From: Bacillus massiliglaciei
GTDB taxonomy: Bacteria; Bacillota; Bacilli; Bacillales; DSM-1321
NCBI RefSeq assembly: GCF_900098925.1
Contig: NZ_LT622358.1
Span: 332,607-396,606, forward strand
Reading direction: 5' to 3'
Length of the DNA: 64,000 nt
Shown here piece after piece: positions 8,264 to 17,551 of this stretch. Below the pieces are notes generated by a model. The model saw only the letters and a list, made by a program, of their open reading frames with translations. It was not told the DNA's origin and did not search any database. Both the position numbers and the translations under genes were made by a program. The first letter of the stretch is position 1; each line of letters begins with the position of its first letter.

Positions 8264-10783
8264 TTGGTTAATTTTAAAAAGCGATTGGGGACAAAAAAAG
8301 TAGAAAAAAAGATTCATCCAAGTGAAATATACAATACCCTTGATCGTGCCAGTGACAAAGGACCCCTAAGACCCGTGCAAGCTTCTGTTTTAGACGACTG
8401 GTTTGAGAATTATCGGAAGGAACAAGATTTGATTTTGAAGCTGCATACTGGTCAAGGGAAAACACTAATAGGGCTGCTGATGCTTCAGTCTCGTTTAAAT
8501 GAAGATACTGGCCCAGCCATCTATCTATGCCCAAATAAATTTCTTGTAGAACAAACATGTCAACAAGCAGAAAGTTTTGGAATTCACTATGCAATTGCCG
8601 AAGATGATCTTCCCGATGAGTTTATTGACGGGAAAGCAATATTAATTACATCAGTACATAAGTTGTTTAATGGAAAATCTCGATTTGGTGTTGGCCAAAG
8701 AGGGGAACATGTTTCAACAATCTTAATGGATGATGCCCATGCTTGTATGAACGAAATAAAAGATGCATTTAATATAAAATTAAAAAGTGATTCAAATGCC
8801 TACCAAGAAATTTTAAATCTTTTTGGTTTTGAACTTGAAAAGCAAGGTTATGGTACATATGCTGATATCAAAAGAAAGAACTACGATTCGATATTACCGG
8901 TCCCATATTGGGACTGGCAGGATAAACAAACAGAGGTTGCTCAAATCCTATCTAAATACAGTGTTAGTAGCGATATCAAGTATGCTTGGCCATTATTAAA
9001 GGATATGCTAAGAGATTGTCAATGTATTATTTCGGGTACCAGTTTAGAAATTTCTCCTTATAGAACTCCGTTAGAAATGTTCAAATCTTATTATAGAGCT
9101 GAACGAAGAATATTTATGTCTGCTACAATAACAGATGATTCTTTTATGATAAAAGGTTTAGGTTTAAATATCAAAACAATAGAAAATCCTCTTATGGATC
9201 CAAATGAACACTGGTCAGGAGAAAAAATGATTTTAATACCATCATTAATTGATCAAACGTTAAATAGAGGAGAAATTGTAAACCGATATGCGAAACCTGT
9301 AAACAATAAAAAATATGGAACTGTTGTACTTGTACCTAGCTTTAAGAATTCAAAAGATTGGGGAAAATATGGCTCCACAGTTGCTACAAAAGAATCCATT
9401 GAAACAGAAATTCAAAAATTAAAAGATAGACAGTGTGACAAAACACTAGTCATCGCAAATAGATATGATGGGATTGATTTACCCGATTATTCATGTCGCA
9501 TTTTGATTATTGATTCAAAACCGTACTTTGAATCATTATTGGATAGATATTTAGAAAGTTGTAGAGGAAATAGTGAGATACTTGACATTAAACTAGCCCA
9601 AATCATTGAGCAAGGGCTTGGTCGAGGGGTCCGTGGGGAGAAAGACTACAACGCCATAGTACTTACCGGCTCTGAATTAATAAAGTTTGTTCGTTCCAAA
9701 AAGACAAGAAAGTTCTTTTCAAATCAAACAAGGACTCAAATAGAAATTGGTTTGAAAATTGCTGAATATGCAAAGGAAGACATTAAAGACGGAAAAGAGC
9801 CTCTTCAAGCCTTAGAGGAACTTATTGACCAGTCTTTAAAACGTGATGAAGGTTGGAAAGAGTTTTATGTAGAACAAATGGATGAAATGACTGGTGAAGT
9901 AAAGAACAAACAAATCCTTGGAATATTTGAATATGAAAGACAAGCTGAAAAGAAGTATCTGGAGGAAGATTATCAAGGAGCTATAAATATCATTCAAAAA
10001 CTATTGGATGAACATATTAAAACTGACGAAGAAAGAGGATGGTATTTCCAAGAAATGGCCAGATATATTTACCCTCTTTCAAAGACAGAATCTAATAAAT
10101 ATCAAATCTTAGCCCATAAGAAGAATCCTTATTTATTAAGACCTAAAGAAGGCATGCAGATTCAGTCTATTTCGGCAATTAGCTTGAAACGAATTGAAAA
10201 TATCATGGACTGGATTAGACAATTCGAATCTAATGAGGAATTACAACTAAGTCTAGATGATATGTTAGCAAAGTTAACCTTCGGAGTAAAAGCTGACAGG
10301 TTTGAACAAGAACTTGATAATTTAGCCAAGGCATTAGGATTTATAAGTCAAAGGCCCGATAAGGAATGGAAGGAAGGCCCCGATAACTTGTGGAAAGTTA
10401 AAGATGATCAATATTTACTAATAGAATGTAAAAGTAATGTTGATACATCAAGAGTAGAAATTCATAAAGATGAAACAGGTCAAATGAATAATGCTTGTGC
10501 TTGGTTTCAAAGGAATTATGAGGGTATAACCAAGGTTAAAAGAGTTATGATTATTCCAACCAAAAAGGTAAATCGAGCAGCTGGTTTTAATTTTGAGGTT
10601 GAGGTAATGAGAGAAAGGGGATTAAATTCATTAAAAAAGAATGTTAAAAATTTCTTTAATGAATTTAAAAGTTCTGATATCAAAGATTTATCAGAAAGAA
10701 AAATACAAGAATTCTTAAATCTTCACAACCTTTCTGTAGATGATATAGTAACAAAGTACACTGAGAAGGTAAAAACATATTAG
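8264..10783 (+). CDS. DEAD/DEAH-type helicase with C-terminal nuclease-like region
   Basis: An 839-residue protein. Superfamily 2 helicase motifs are clear: RPVQASVLDDW (Q-motif-like, from 36), HTGQGKT (Walker A, 61-67), DDAH (156-159), FMSATI, and QGLGRGVRG (motif VI). After about residue 640 a second domain carries DNLWKVKDDQYLLIECKSN, with E721 and K723 in a PD-(D/E)xK-like context. I read it as a helicase fused to a restriction-like nuclease, a make-up common in anti-phage systems. The start is TTG 8264, eight bases after AGGAGG. It is the first gene of element 1, next to topB. Function is inferred; no named system was recognised. Confidence 0.7.
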   Translation: MVNFKKRLGTKKVEKKIHPSEIYNTLDRASDKGPLRPVQASVLDDWFENYRKEQDLILKLHTGQGKTLIGLLMLQSRLNEDTGPAIYLCPNKFLVEQTCQQAESFGIHYAIAEDDLPDEFIDGKAILITSVHKLFNGKSRFGVGQRGEHVSTILMDDAHACMNEIKDAFNIKLKSDSNAYQEILNLFGFELEKQGYGTYADIKRKNYDSILPVPYWDWQDKQTEVAQILSKYSVSSDIKYAWPLLKDMLRDCQCIISGTSLEISPYRTPLEMFKSYYRAERRIFMSATITDDSFMIKGLGLNIKTIENPLMDPNEHWSGEKMILIPSLIDQTLNRGEIVNRYAKPVNNKKYGTVVLVPSFKNSKDWGKYGSTVATKESIETEIQKLKDRQCDKTLVIANRYDGIDLPDYSCRILIIDSKPYFESLLDRYLESCRGNSEILDIKLAQIIEQGLGRGVRGEKDYNAIVLTGSELIKFVRSKKTRKFFSNQTRTQIEIGLKIAEYAKEDIKDGKEPLQALEELIDQSLKRDEGWKEFYVEQMDEMTGEVKNKQILGIFEYERQAEKKYLEEDYQGAINIIQKLLDEHIKTDEERGWYFQEMARYIYPLSKTESNKYQILAHKKNPYLLRPKEGMQIQSISAISLKRIENIMDWIRQFESNEELQLSLDDMLAKLTFGVKADRFEQELDNLAKALGFISQRPDKEWKEGPDNLWKVKDDQYLLIECKSNVDTSRVEIHKDETGQMNNACAWFQRNYEGITKVKRVMIIPTKKVNRAAGFNFEVEVMRERGLNSLKKNVKNFFNEFKSSDIKDLSERKIQEFLNLHNLSVDDIVTKYTEKVKTY

Positions 10784-10851
10784 GCGATTAAAAGCTTGCT
10801 AAAAACAATTATAGTGAGCTAAATCAAACTTAGATATGTTTTCCTAGATGA

Positions 10852-10899
10852 AATAATAGCTGAAGCGTAGGAATTCATTCTTACGCTTCAGCTATTATT
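10852..10899 (+). terminator. Strong hairpin after the helicase gene
   Basis: AATAATAGCTGAAGCGTA (10852-10869) pairs with TACGCTTCAGCTATTATT (10882-10899), an 18-bp stem with a 12-base loop. Only a short T-rich tail follows. It may work in either direction and would separate the helicase from topB. Confidence 0.6.
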
Positions 10900-10958
10900 A
10901 TGAGTAACTATAGTTAGGGGATTTGTAATTTTTAGTATTTCTTTAGGAGGTATCAATA

Positions 10959-13115
10959 TTGTCTTGTTTAATAATTACAGAAAAACCTTCAGTCGCTAAG
11001 AATATTGCCGATGCATTAAAAATTAAAAATAGAAAAGATGGATATTTTGAAGGAAATGGATATTTCATTACTTGGGCGTTTGGTCATTTGTTACAACTGT
11101 ATGATGCAAAAGATTACGATGAAAAAATGGCCAAATGGAATTTGGAGAATTTCCCCTTTATTCCATCGAATTTTCGATATAAAGTAAAAAGTGATTCACG
11201 AAATAGAGATAAAGAAGACTTTGGTGCAAAAAAACAACTGAAAATAATTTATAACTTAATAAAAAGGGATGATATTAGTCAGATTATTTCAGCTTGTGAT
11301 TTTGATCGGGAAGGTCAGATTATTGGAGATACAATTATATATAATCTTAGAACGCAAAAGAAGGTATATCGTTTATTGCTAAACGAATGGACACCAGATG
11401 AAGTGCTAAAAGGGCTCCGAAACATAAAACCAAATACAGAAATGAAGCCACTTCAGGATGCGGGTATTAGCCGTCAGTGGGCTGATTGGGTAATTGGCAT
11501 TAATTTAACATCGGTGGCAACGTTAAAGTATCAGAAAGGCGCAGGGAAGGCCTTAAATATAGGAAGGGTATTATTACCTACATTAAAAATCATTTATGAT
11601 CGAGATAAGGCAATAGAGAGCTTTGTTCCAGAAGAATACTTTAAATTATCAGCCACATTTAAGACAAAAGATGAAAAAGAGTACGAAGGAACGTATGTTG
11701 AAGACAATGAGGATAAATTTAAAAACAAAGAAACGCTAGAATTAATTCAACAAGCCCTAGCCAACCAAACAGCAACCATTACCGACAAACAAGTTGAACG
11801 GAAAAGAGAGTATCCTCCCTATTTATTTAATCTTTCAAATTTACAAGGCTATATCACAAATAAATACAAGGGATGGACTTCAGATAAAGTATTAAAGGTA
11901 GCCCAATCACTATACGAGAAAAAATACATTACTTACCCCCGTACAGCAAGTGTTGTGTTGGAAGAAAGTCTAGTAGATAAGACAGCTAGGGTACTAGATA
12001 ATGTAAAAAAAGGATTACCATATGAGAATGAAATCCATTTTACGAAAGGTAAGCGTGTTTTTGATAATTCAAAAGTGGAAAGCCACAGTGCCATCATACC
12101 GACATATTTAATACCAAAGTCCTTAACCAAAGATGAAGAGATAGTTTATATGGCTATTAAAAATCGTTTTATCATGCAGTTCATGCCTGTCGCTGAGCAT
12201 GAAGAAACAAAGATTATGACTAAAATTAATAACAGTGAAATAAAAGGAGTATTTATTTCTAAGGGAAAAGTACAACTTGTTGATGGGTGGAAAAAGGTGG
12301 AGAAAATTGAATCAAAGGATACAATTTTACCCCTTGTAAATATAAATGATATGGTTAGCATTATAGATCATAAACTGACCTCTCACATTACGAAGCCACC
12401 TAAACACCATACAGAAAAAACATTACTAAGAGTGATGGAAACATGTGGTAAAGGACATGATGATCAGGAAAGCGAAGAAATGATGGCTGCCATTCTAAGT
12501 GGTTTCAGTATCGGAACTCCGGCTACTAGAGCTGAAACAATCAAAAAATTAAATGATGTAGGCTATATTACAGTTCAGAACAAAAATTTACTTTGCACTG
12601 AACTAGGTATTAGATTGGTCGAAACCTTCCCGATAAAGGAATTATTTGATTTAGAATTTACAGGCAGATTAGAAAAAACATTATCTGATATCGAAAAACA
12701 AAAATTTACCAAGCAAGATTTTCTAAATACAATTTTTGATTTTACGACTAATGCTGTTGAAAAAATTAAAAATGAACAACAAGTAATCATCAATGAAGTG
12801 ACGAGGGAAAAGAAGCAAATCGAAGTAATGGGAAATTGTCCTCTTTGCGGAAGTGGAGTTATCGAAGGACAAAAAGGATATGGCTGCAGCAATTGGAAAA
12901 ATGGGTGTAAATTTGTCATTTGGAAGAATGATAAATTTCTGGCTTCCATGAAGAAAAAGCCGACAAAAACGATGGTAAAATCGCTTTTGAAAAATGGAGT
13001 AGTGACAGTGAAAGGATTAACAAGCAAAAAAGGAAATAAGTTCGATGCAAATATGAGATATGAAAAGAATCAAGATAACGAATTTTTCAGCTGGAAGATG
13101 GAGTTTAATAAGTAA
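10959..13115 (+). CDS. topB: Complete element-borne DNA topoisomerase III (copy 1)
   Basis: A 718-residue type IA topoisomerase. The TOPRIM domain begins LIITEKPSVAKNIADAL and has the metal site SACDFDREGQ; the catalytic tyrosine is in ITYPRTAS. The C-terminus has one Cys cluster (GNCPLCGSG, GCSNWKNGC) and KKGNKFDANMRYE. The start is TTG 10959, nine bases after GGAGG. It shares long stretches with the second element copy at 59925 but is only distantly like the host gene. It keeps all catalytic motifs, whereas the host gene is split. It differs from the host exactly at both interrupted motifs (DFDREGQ against DAGREGE; TYPRTAS against SYPRT), so it should not be a target for these elements. Likely a functional replacement, or a partner of the flanking helicase and nuclease genes. 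Confidence 0.93.
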   Translation: MSCLIITEKPSVAKNIADALKIKNRKDGYFEGNGYFITWAFGHLLQLYDAKDYDEKMAKWNLENFPFIPSNFRYKVKSDSRNRDKEDFGAKKQLKIIYNLIKRDDISQIISACDFDREGQIIGDTIIYNLRTQKKVYRLLLNEWTPDEVLKGLRNIKPNTEMKPLQDAGISRQWADWVIGINLTSVATLKYQKGAGKALNIGRVLLPTLKIIYDRDKAIESFVPEEYFKLSATFKTKDEKEYEGTYVEDNEDKFKNKETLELIQQALANQTATITDKQVERKREYPPYLFNLSNLQGYITNKYKGWTSDKVLKVAQSLYEKKYITYPRTASVVLEESLVDKTARVLDNVKKGLPYENEIHFTKGKRVFDNSKVESHSAIIPTYLIPKSLTKDEEIVYMAIKNRFIMQFMPVAEHEETKIMTKINNSEIKGVFISKGKVQLVDGWKKVEKIESKDTILPLVNINDMVSIIDHKLTSHITKPPKHHTEKTLLRVMETCGKGHDDQESEEMMAAILSGFSIGTPATRAETIKKLNDVGYITVQNKNLLCTELGIRLVETFPIKELFDLEFTGRLEKTLSDIEKQKFTKQDFLNTIFDFTTNAVEKIKNEQQVIINEVTREKKQIEVMGNCPLCGSGVIEGQKGYGCSNWKNGCKFVIWKNDKFLASMKKKPTKTMVKSLLKNGVVTVKGLTSKKGNKFDANMRYEKNQDNEFFSWKMEFNK

Positions 13116-13219
13116 ATTCGTTGATTCTTTATTTGGATTGGGGAATTTTTCATAAGAAGGAGGGCATCAATTCCTGCTGGCCATAATGGAGAATGTATAA
13201 AAGGAGCTGCTGATTAAAG

Positions 13220-16200
13220 GTGAGAAGTTCTAAGGAATTTTTAAAGAAATTGAGACCAGAAGAATTTTCAGATTCATTTGTTATCAAGACAAGCCAGTTA
13301 GATGAAGGATATGTAAGCTATTACTTAGAAACGTTAACTAACAGAAGCCAAGAAAAAGCTTTCGAGCAACTTTGTAAAAGAATTGCAGAAAAGGAGATAT
13401 GTCCAAACTTAATTTCACAAACTGGTCCAACAGGCGGAGGCGATAGTAAGGTAGATTCTGAAACATATCCTGTTACGGAACAAACATCTTTTAAATGGTT
13501 TTCAGGTTTAAATAGTAATTCTGCGTCCGAAAGATGGGGATTTGCCTTCAGCGCAAAAAAAGAATGGCGGGCAAAGGTAAAGTCTGACATTAAAAATATT
13601 GCATCAACTAATCGGGACTACAAAAGAATCTATTTTATGAGCAATCAATATATTCCAGATAAGAAGCGAGCTGCTCTTGAAGATGAATTAACAGAGGAAT
13701 ACGAAATCGATGTTCGTATCTTAGATAAACAATGGTTTATTGATAAAATATTCAATAGCAATTGCAGTAAGATTTTTGTTGAAGCATTTGATCTCTCACA
13801 GTCATTACTTGAAGAAAAAAGAATTGGACCGAATGATTACAATAAAAAATTAAAGTTAGATGAATTGGAAGCATCTATTGATGATTGTATTTCAAAAAAC
13901 CTATTGAACTATGATTTAGTTGAAAAAGCACTAAAAGCAGCAATAATTAGTAGAGAGATTGAGTTAAACTCAACAGATGTATATGGTAAGTTTTATAGAG
14001 CTGAAAAACTAGCGAAAAAGTATGGTAACGAATACCATTTGAAGAATTGTATTTATGAATGGGCTTGGACATCTTTTTGGTGGACAGAAGATTACGATGA
14101 ATTTTACAAAAAATATAAGGAATATGAGTCTTTAGTTTTAGGAAGTTCAAACTTTAATGATTTGGATAAGCTAACAAATTTATGGTTTAACCTTACGACT
14201 ATTGATAAAAATGAAAATTGGGAAAAACATACCGAAATATTGAAAATGGAATTTTCGAGAATGATTAATGATGAAGAAAGACCAAATGCTGCTCACTCTG
14301 CAAAAGTACGCTTTGTTTTTATCCAAATAATGTTGGGGGAAAGTGTAAGCGAGCAGGTTAAAAAGTTAATAAATATTCTAAATTCAGATATAAAAAATAT
14401 GAACTTAGACTTAGGACAAATTTTTAAAATGTGTTCTGAAATATCGATGATTAAGCAATCAGAGAACTATAACGAGCTATTTGAATTGATGATTGGCCAA
14501 TTAAGTAAGTATAAACAAGAATTAGAAGCATCTAGACTTCTTTTGGATAGAGGTTATGATGAGATTAAGGAGAAGCCGTACAAAGCAATTAAATATATAG
14601 GAAGAGCAGTTACTAAGTTATATAAAGAAGATAGCAAAAGTGACTTTTTCCGTGCTCTATATTTGTTGGGGATTGCTTTTGAAAAAGTAGATTTAAATTG
14701 GGCTGCCAGAGGGTATCATTTAAATGCGTTTCTATTGGCATTTAATGAATACAGCAACTATGGAAATTTTTCGCCGATACTGCTAGCAAGTTCTTCTGCA
14801 TTAAAGAATCTAGAAAATAAATTAGGGAGATTGCCGCAAGCATTAGAGTGGAAAAAATTGAATGATATTTTGACGGCAATGGCAGGGTACGAAAATGAAA
14901 AATTAGAGGAAGATAACTATTTGTTCGATTTTGGTTTAGGGGCTCATTTTTTTAAGTTAAATAAAAATAGATTAAATGAGATATGTTGGTTACCTAATAT
15001 ACTAGAAGATAATGGTTTAACCATTTCGGCTACTTTCTTAAAGTACATGTTAGGTTATGTTGATGAGGAGTTATTGGAATCAAATTTTAATAATGATATA
15101 AATTCCTATCATGATTTTATGATTCAGAGTTATCATCAGCCAATTAATAAGCAGATATCTAGAAAAGTTAGTTTAGGTAATGAAGACCAGCTCGAATTAC
15201 ATTCAAAAATATTAGGAACGAAAATAGTCGTTCAGACTGAAAATAATTTTCTTTGTTCTGAAATAGGAACGAGCATTTTAGCTGCTCTAGAATCATTCTT
15301 AGCTACGGGAATACAAGATAGCTTTATTAGTACAAAATCTGAACTTATCATTAAAGTAAGAAGTTTGAGATCGGATGGATTTAATCTCCACTTTGATTAC
15401 ACGGAAAAATTATCTTCCGGTTTTTATGATATTCAGGTCATTAACCCTGATAAAATTGTGAATGCAAATGAATTGCAAATCGTTACTAAGAAATTTACTT
15501 TGGATATCATTGTTGATGTAACATCACGGATTTTAATTTTTAAAAATCATGAAAAACAATTATCGAATTTAATTCAAAGTGACGAAGCAATAGATAGAGC
15601 AATTAATTTTACTGGAAGTCTTATAGCTGTTAGGGATTTTTTTGGTGTATTGCCATTTACCATAGACCATTTTAAAAAAGATGACATGGAATGTTATACT
15701 TTTTTAGAGAACAACACTCATATTGAAAAGCTGAGAGGTAGTCAGTCTCCATTTGAAACTAAAAAAGAAGATAGAGAAATAGAATTTGTGGAAGAGTTTA
15801 TGTCTCTTAATCATAGCAACATGGAAGTAGTTTCACTAGTAAATATACCGTTATGGGATCAAGCAAAATGGCGTGGTGTAGGATTTTTAATTAATTCTAA
15901 AGAAGAGATGTATATTACACTAATGTTTGAGAATAAAGAAGCTGGTGAAGAAATTTTTAAACAGTGGATTGAGATGATAGATAATCCAATGAATAAAGAC
16001 GGGGATAATTTGATTAACATCGGTATTATCAAAGGGGTTGATAAAAGAAATCCTTATCATTATAAAACTGTTATTTCTTCAGGATTGCCTAAGCTTAACG
16101 AGAATTTTCAACATACTAAAGCAATTACCACTACTTCAAGGGTACATTTGCTAACACCCAACAGTAATCAAAATTTAAAAAATATTGAAATGTACTTAAA

Positions 16201-16447
16201 AAAAGAAGAACATAAAGAATACAAATATTCTTTAATTCCTGGATATGTTAATAACGGTAAGCCGAATTTCAATGAAGAACTAGCAATCCTAAAAAAAGAA
16301 TTGGATATTAAAGACGCTTGGAAAATTGATCGGAGTAATTGGTTGTCTAGTGGTATTCATCCAGATGATAACCCGATTATACCTAAAGGAATAAATTCAC
16401 CTCCAATAAAAGAGGTATTGAGAGAATTTAAAAAAAGAAATAAATAA
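13220..16447 (+). CDS. Large protein with N-terminal nuclease-like motif and helical-repeat body
   Basis: A 1075-residue protein. Residues 70-120 hold GPTGGGDSKVDSETY and WGFAFSAKKEWRAKVKSDI, arranged like a restriction-endonuclease fold (D75, K77, then a FSAKK strand with Ser in place of the usual acidic residue). From about 190 to 590 it is helix-rich and resembles TPR-type repeats (paired Trp/Tyr helices, e.g. NEYHLKNCIYEWAWTSFWW). The C-terminal third is mixed and not recognised. The start is GTG 13220. It follows topB by about 100 bases in the same direction and is probably part of the same cargo block. A defence role is inferred from the nuclease-like region and the helicase neighbour; I could not match it to a named system. 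Confidence 0.55.
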   Translation: MRSSKEFLKKLRPEEFSDSFVIKTSQLDEGYVSYYLETLTNRSQEKAFEQLCKRIAEKEICPNLISQTGPTGGGDSKVDSETYPVTEQTSFKWFSGLNSNSASERWGFAFSAKKEWRAKVKSDIKNIASTNRDYKRIYFMSNQYIPDKKRAALEDELTEEYEIDVRILDKQWFIDKIFNSNCSKIFVEAFDLSQSLLEEKRIGPNDYNKKLKLDELEASIDDCISKNLLNYDLVEKALKAAIISREIELNSTDVYGKFYRAEKLAKKYGNEYHLKNCIYEWAWTSFWWTEDYDEFYKKYKEYESLVLGSSNFNDLDKLTNLWFNLTTIDKNENWEKHTEILKMEFSRMINDEERPNAAHSAKVRFVFIQIMLGESVSEQVKKLINILNSDIKNMNLDLGQIFKMCSEISMIKQSENYNELFELMIGQLSKYKQELEASRLLLDRGYDEIKEKPYKAIKYIGRAVTKLYKEDSKSDFFRALYLLGIAFEKVDLNWAARGYHLNAFLLAFNEYSNYGNFSPILLASSSALKNLENKLGRLPQALEWKKLNDILTAMAGYENEKLEEDNYLFDFGLGAHFFKLNKNRLNEICWLPNILEDNGLTISATFLKYMLGYVDEELLESNFNNDINSYHDFMIQSYHQPINKQISRKVSLGNEDQLELHSKILGTKIVVQTENNFLCSEIGTSILAALESFLATGIQDSFISTKSELIIKVRSLRSDGFNLHFDYTEKLSSGFYDIQVINPDKIVNANELQIVTKKFTLDIIVDVTSRILIFKNHEKQLSNLIQSDEAIDRAINFTGSLIAVRDFFGVLPFTIDHFKKDDMECYTFLENNTHIEKLRGSQSPFETKKEDREIEFVEEFMSLNHSNMEVVSLVNIPLWDQAKWRGVGFLINSKEEMYITLMFENKEAGEEIFKQWIEMIDNPMNKDGDNLINIGIIKGVDKRNPYHYKTVISSGLPKLNENFQHTKAITTTSRVHLLTPNSNQNLKNIEMYLKKEEHKEYKYSLIPGYVNNGKPNFNEELAILKKELDIKDAWKIDRSNWLSSGIHPDDNPIIPKGINSPPIKEVLREFKKRNK

Positions 16448-16537
16448 TTTGTAAATTATTGAATTAATTTCTTTTCAATTGTATATTAGGTATCATAAAA
16501 CAATTTAAAATATATTTATTATTTGAACTGGAAAATT

Positions 16538-16610
16538 GTAGCTAGGGTTCCACTTCCACATAGAAGGTTTGAGACCGAGGGCTACATCTTTTACATATTG
16601 TAAAAGGCAC
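16538..16610 (+). promoter_or_regulatory. ykkC-family riboswitch candidate (NUDIX-associated subtype)
   Basis: GTAGC (16538-16542) pairs with GCTAC (16581-16585), enclosing TAGGGTTCC and GAGACCGAGG. Next come a hairpin CTTTTACATATTGTAAAAG and GGCAC (16606-16610). TAGGGTTCC, GACCGAG and GGCAC are the conserved core elements of the ykkC class. A ykkC variant (subtype 2c) that precedes NUDIX genes is known to sense nucleoside diphosphates. The NUDIX gene directly downstream fits that subtype. No covariance search was run. Confidence 0.65.
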
Positions 16611-16624
16611 CTATTGACATAAAA

Positions 16625-16688
16625 GGTCCGAGGGGAAAGGTTCAGCGTATTTATTATGCGTTGAAATCTTTCCTCCGGACTTTTTTTA
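16625..16688 (+). terminator. Expression-platform terminator before the NUDIX gene
   Basis: GGTCCGAGGGGAAAGG (16625-16640) pairs with CTTTCCTCCGGAC (16668-16680), with an internal hairpin between the arms and seven Ts after it. It lies between the aptamer and the start codon. Confidence 0.8.
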
Positions 16689-16711
16689 TTATTAAAGGGA
16701 GGTAGTATGTT

Positions 16712-17152
16712 ATGAAGTATATTGACGACATCAGAGCAGGAGTAGCTATAGTAATTTTGGATGAGGAAAATAGCGTTTTGTTGCAGAAGAGAGCTGATGT
16801 AGGATTATGGGGAATTCCATCAGGTCATGTAGAAGTAGGGGAAACAGTGGCTGAAGCAGCAATTAGAGAAGTTAAGGAGGAAACTAACTTAGAAATAAAC
16901 ATTATAAAGCTTATAGGTGTTTATTCTGATCCAAATTCTCAGGTTTTTACTTATCCAAATGGTAAGGTTATTCACTTTATCACAACCTGTTTCTTAGCTG
17001 AAATTAAGGATGGAGAGCTTCGATGCAATTCTTCAGAGTCACTTGATATTCAATTCTTTAAACAAGATGCTTTACCACAAGATTTGTTAACGATGCACCC
17101 TCGATGGCTGAAGGATGCTCTTGCAAATAAAGAAGCAGCATTTATTCGTTAA
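16712..17152 (+). CDS. NUDIX hydrolase
   Basis: A 146-residue protein with a complete Nudix box: G38-HVEVGE44 then AAIREVKEET (R52, E53, E56, E57). These enzymes hydrolyse nucleoside diphosphates linked to other moieties or nucleoside triphosphates, with Mg bound by the box glutamates. IRAGVAIVILDEENSVLLQKR is the first strand region. The start ATG follows AAAGGGAGGT. The gene is the only one downstream of the ykkC-type leader, suggesting a nucleotide-cleaning role controlled by nucleotide diphosphate level. Confidence 0.88.
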   Translation: MKYIDDIRAGVAIVILDEENSVLLQKRADVGLWGIPSGHVEVGETVAEAAIREVKEETNLEINIIKLIGVYSDPNSQVFTYPNGKVIHFITTCFLAEIKDGELRCNSSESLDIQFFKQDALPQDLLTMHPRWLKDALANKEAAFIR

Positions 17153-17551
17153 ACTGTCACCTATCTATCTTGTTAAATTAAAGGATTCCTTTAGTAAAAT
17201 AATTGAGGGGCCATTTTTGCAACTCTTTAAGCATTTTACAATATTCCGTAATCAGGGGCTACAGTGGAGTAAGATATTTATTTATGGACTGATCGGTTTT
17301 TAACGTTCAGTCTTTTATTATCAATAAGGTACACCCTATTGATAAGTTTTTGCCTCCTTGATATTATTAGCTTGTGATTTTAAGAGATAAATTGCACCCT
17401 TTTTAAACGCTAAATTGCATTCAAAATGGATAGTCAGATTTGTACTGACTACCCGTTTGCTTAGTCGTTCGATCCAATGACTAAAATGTCCTGAACTGTT
17501 GTAAGAAGCTCTTTTCCACCAAGATCTTCACATCTTTCTTTGCTTTTCATA
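17153..17551. other. Gene-free stretch with a res-like dyad and hairpins
   Basis: No credible gene here. It holds a weak terminator (GACTGA 17287-17292 with TCAGTC 17307-17312, then TTTT), a res-like dyad at 17319-17344 and a hairpin TAGTCAG/CTGACTA near 17430-17450. Confidence 0.6.
17319..17344. repeat. Resolution-site-like dyad
   Basis: Twenty-six bases: TATCAATAAGG, TACA, CCCTATTGATA. It nearly equals the dyad at 30295-30320 in the res region of the Tn3 element, so it is likely a leftover serine-resolvase crossover site. Confidence 0.55.
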
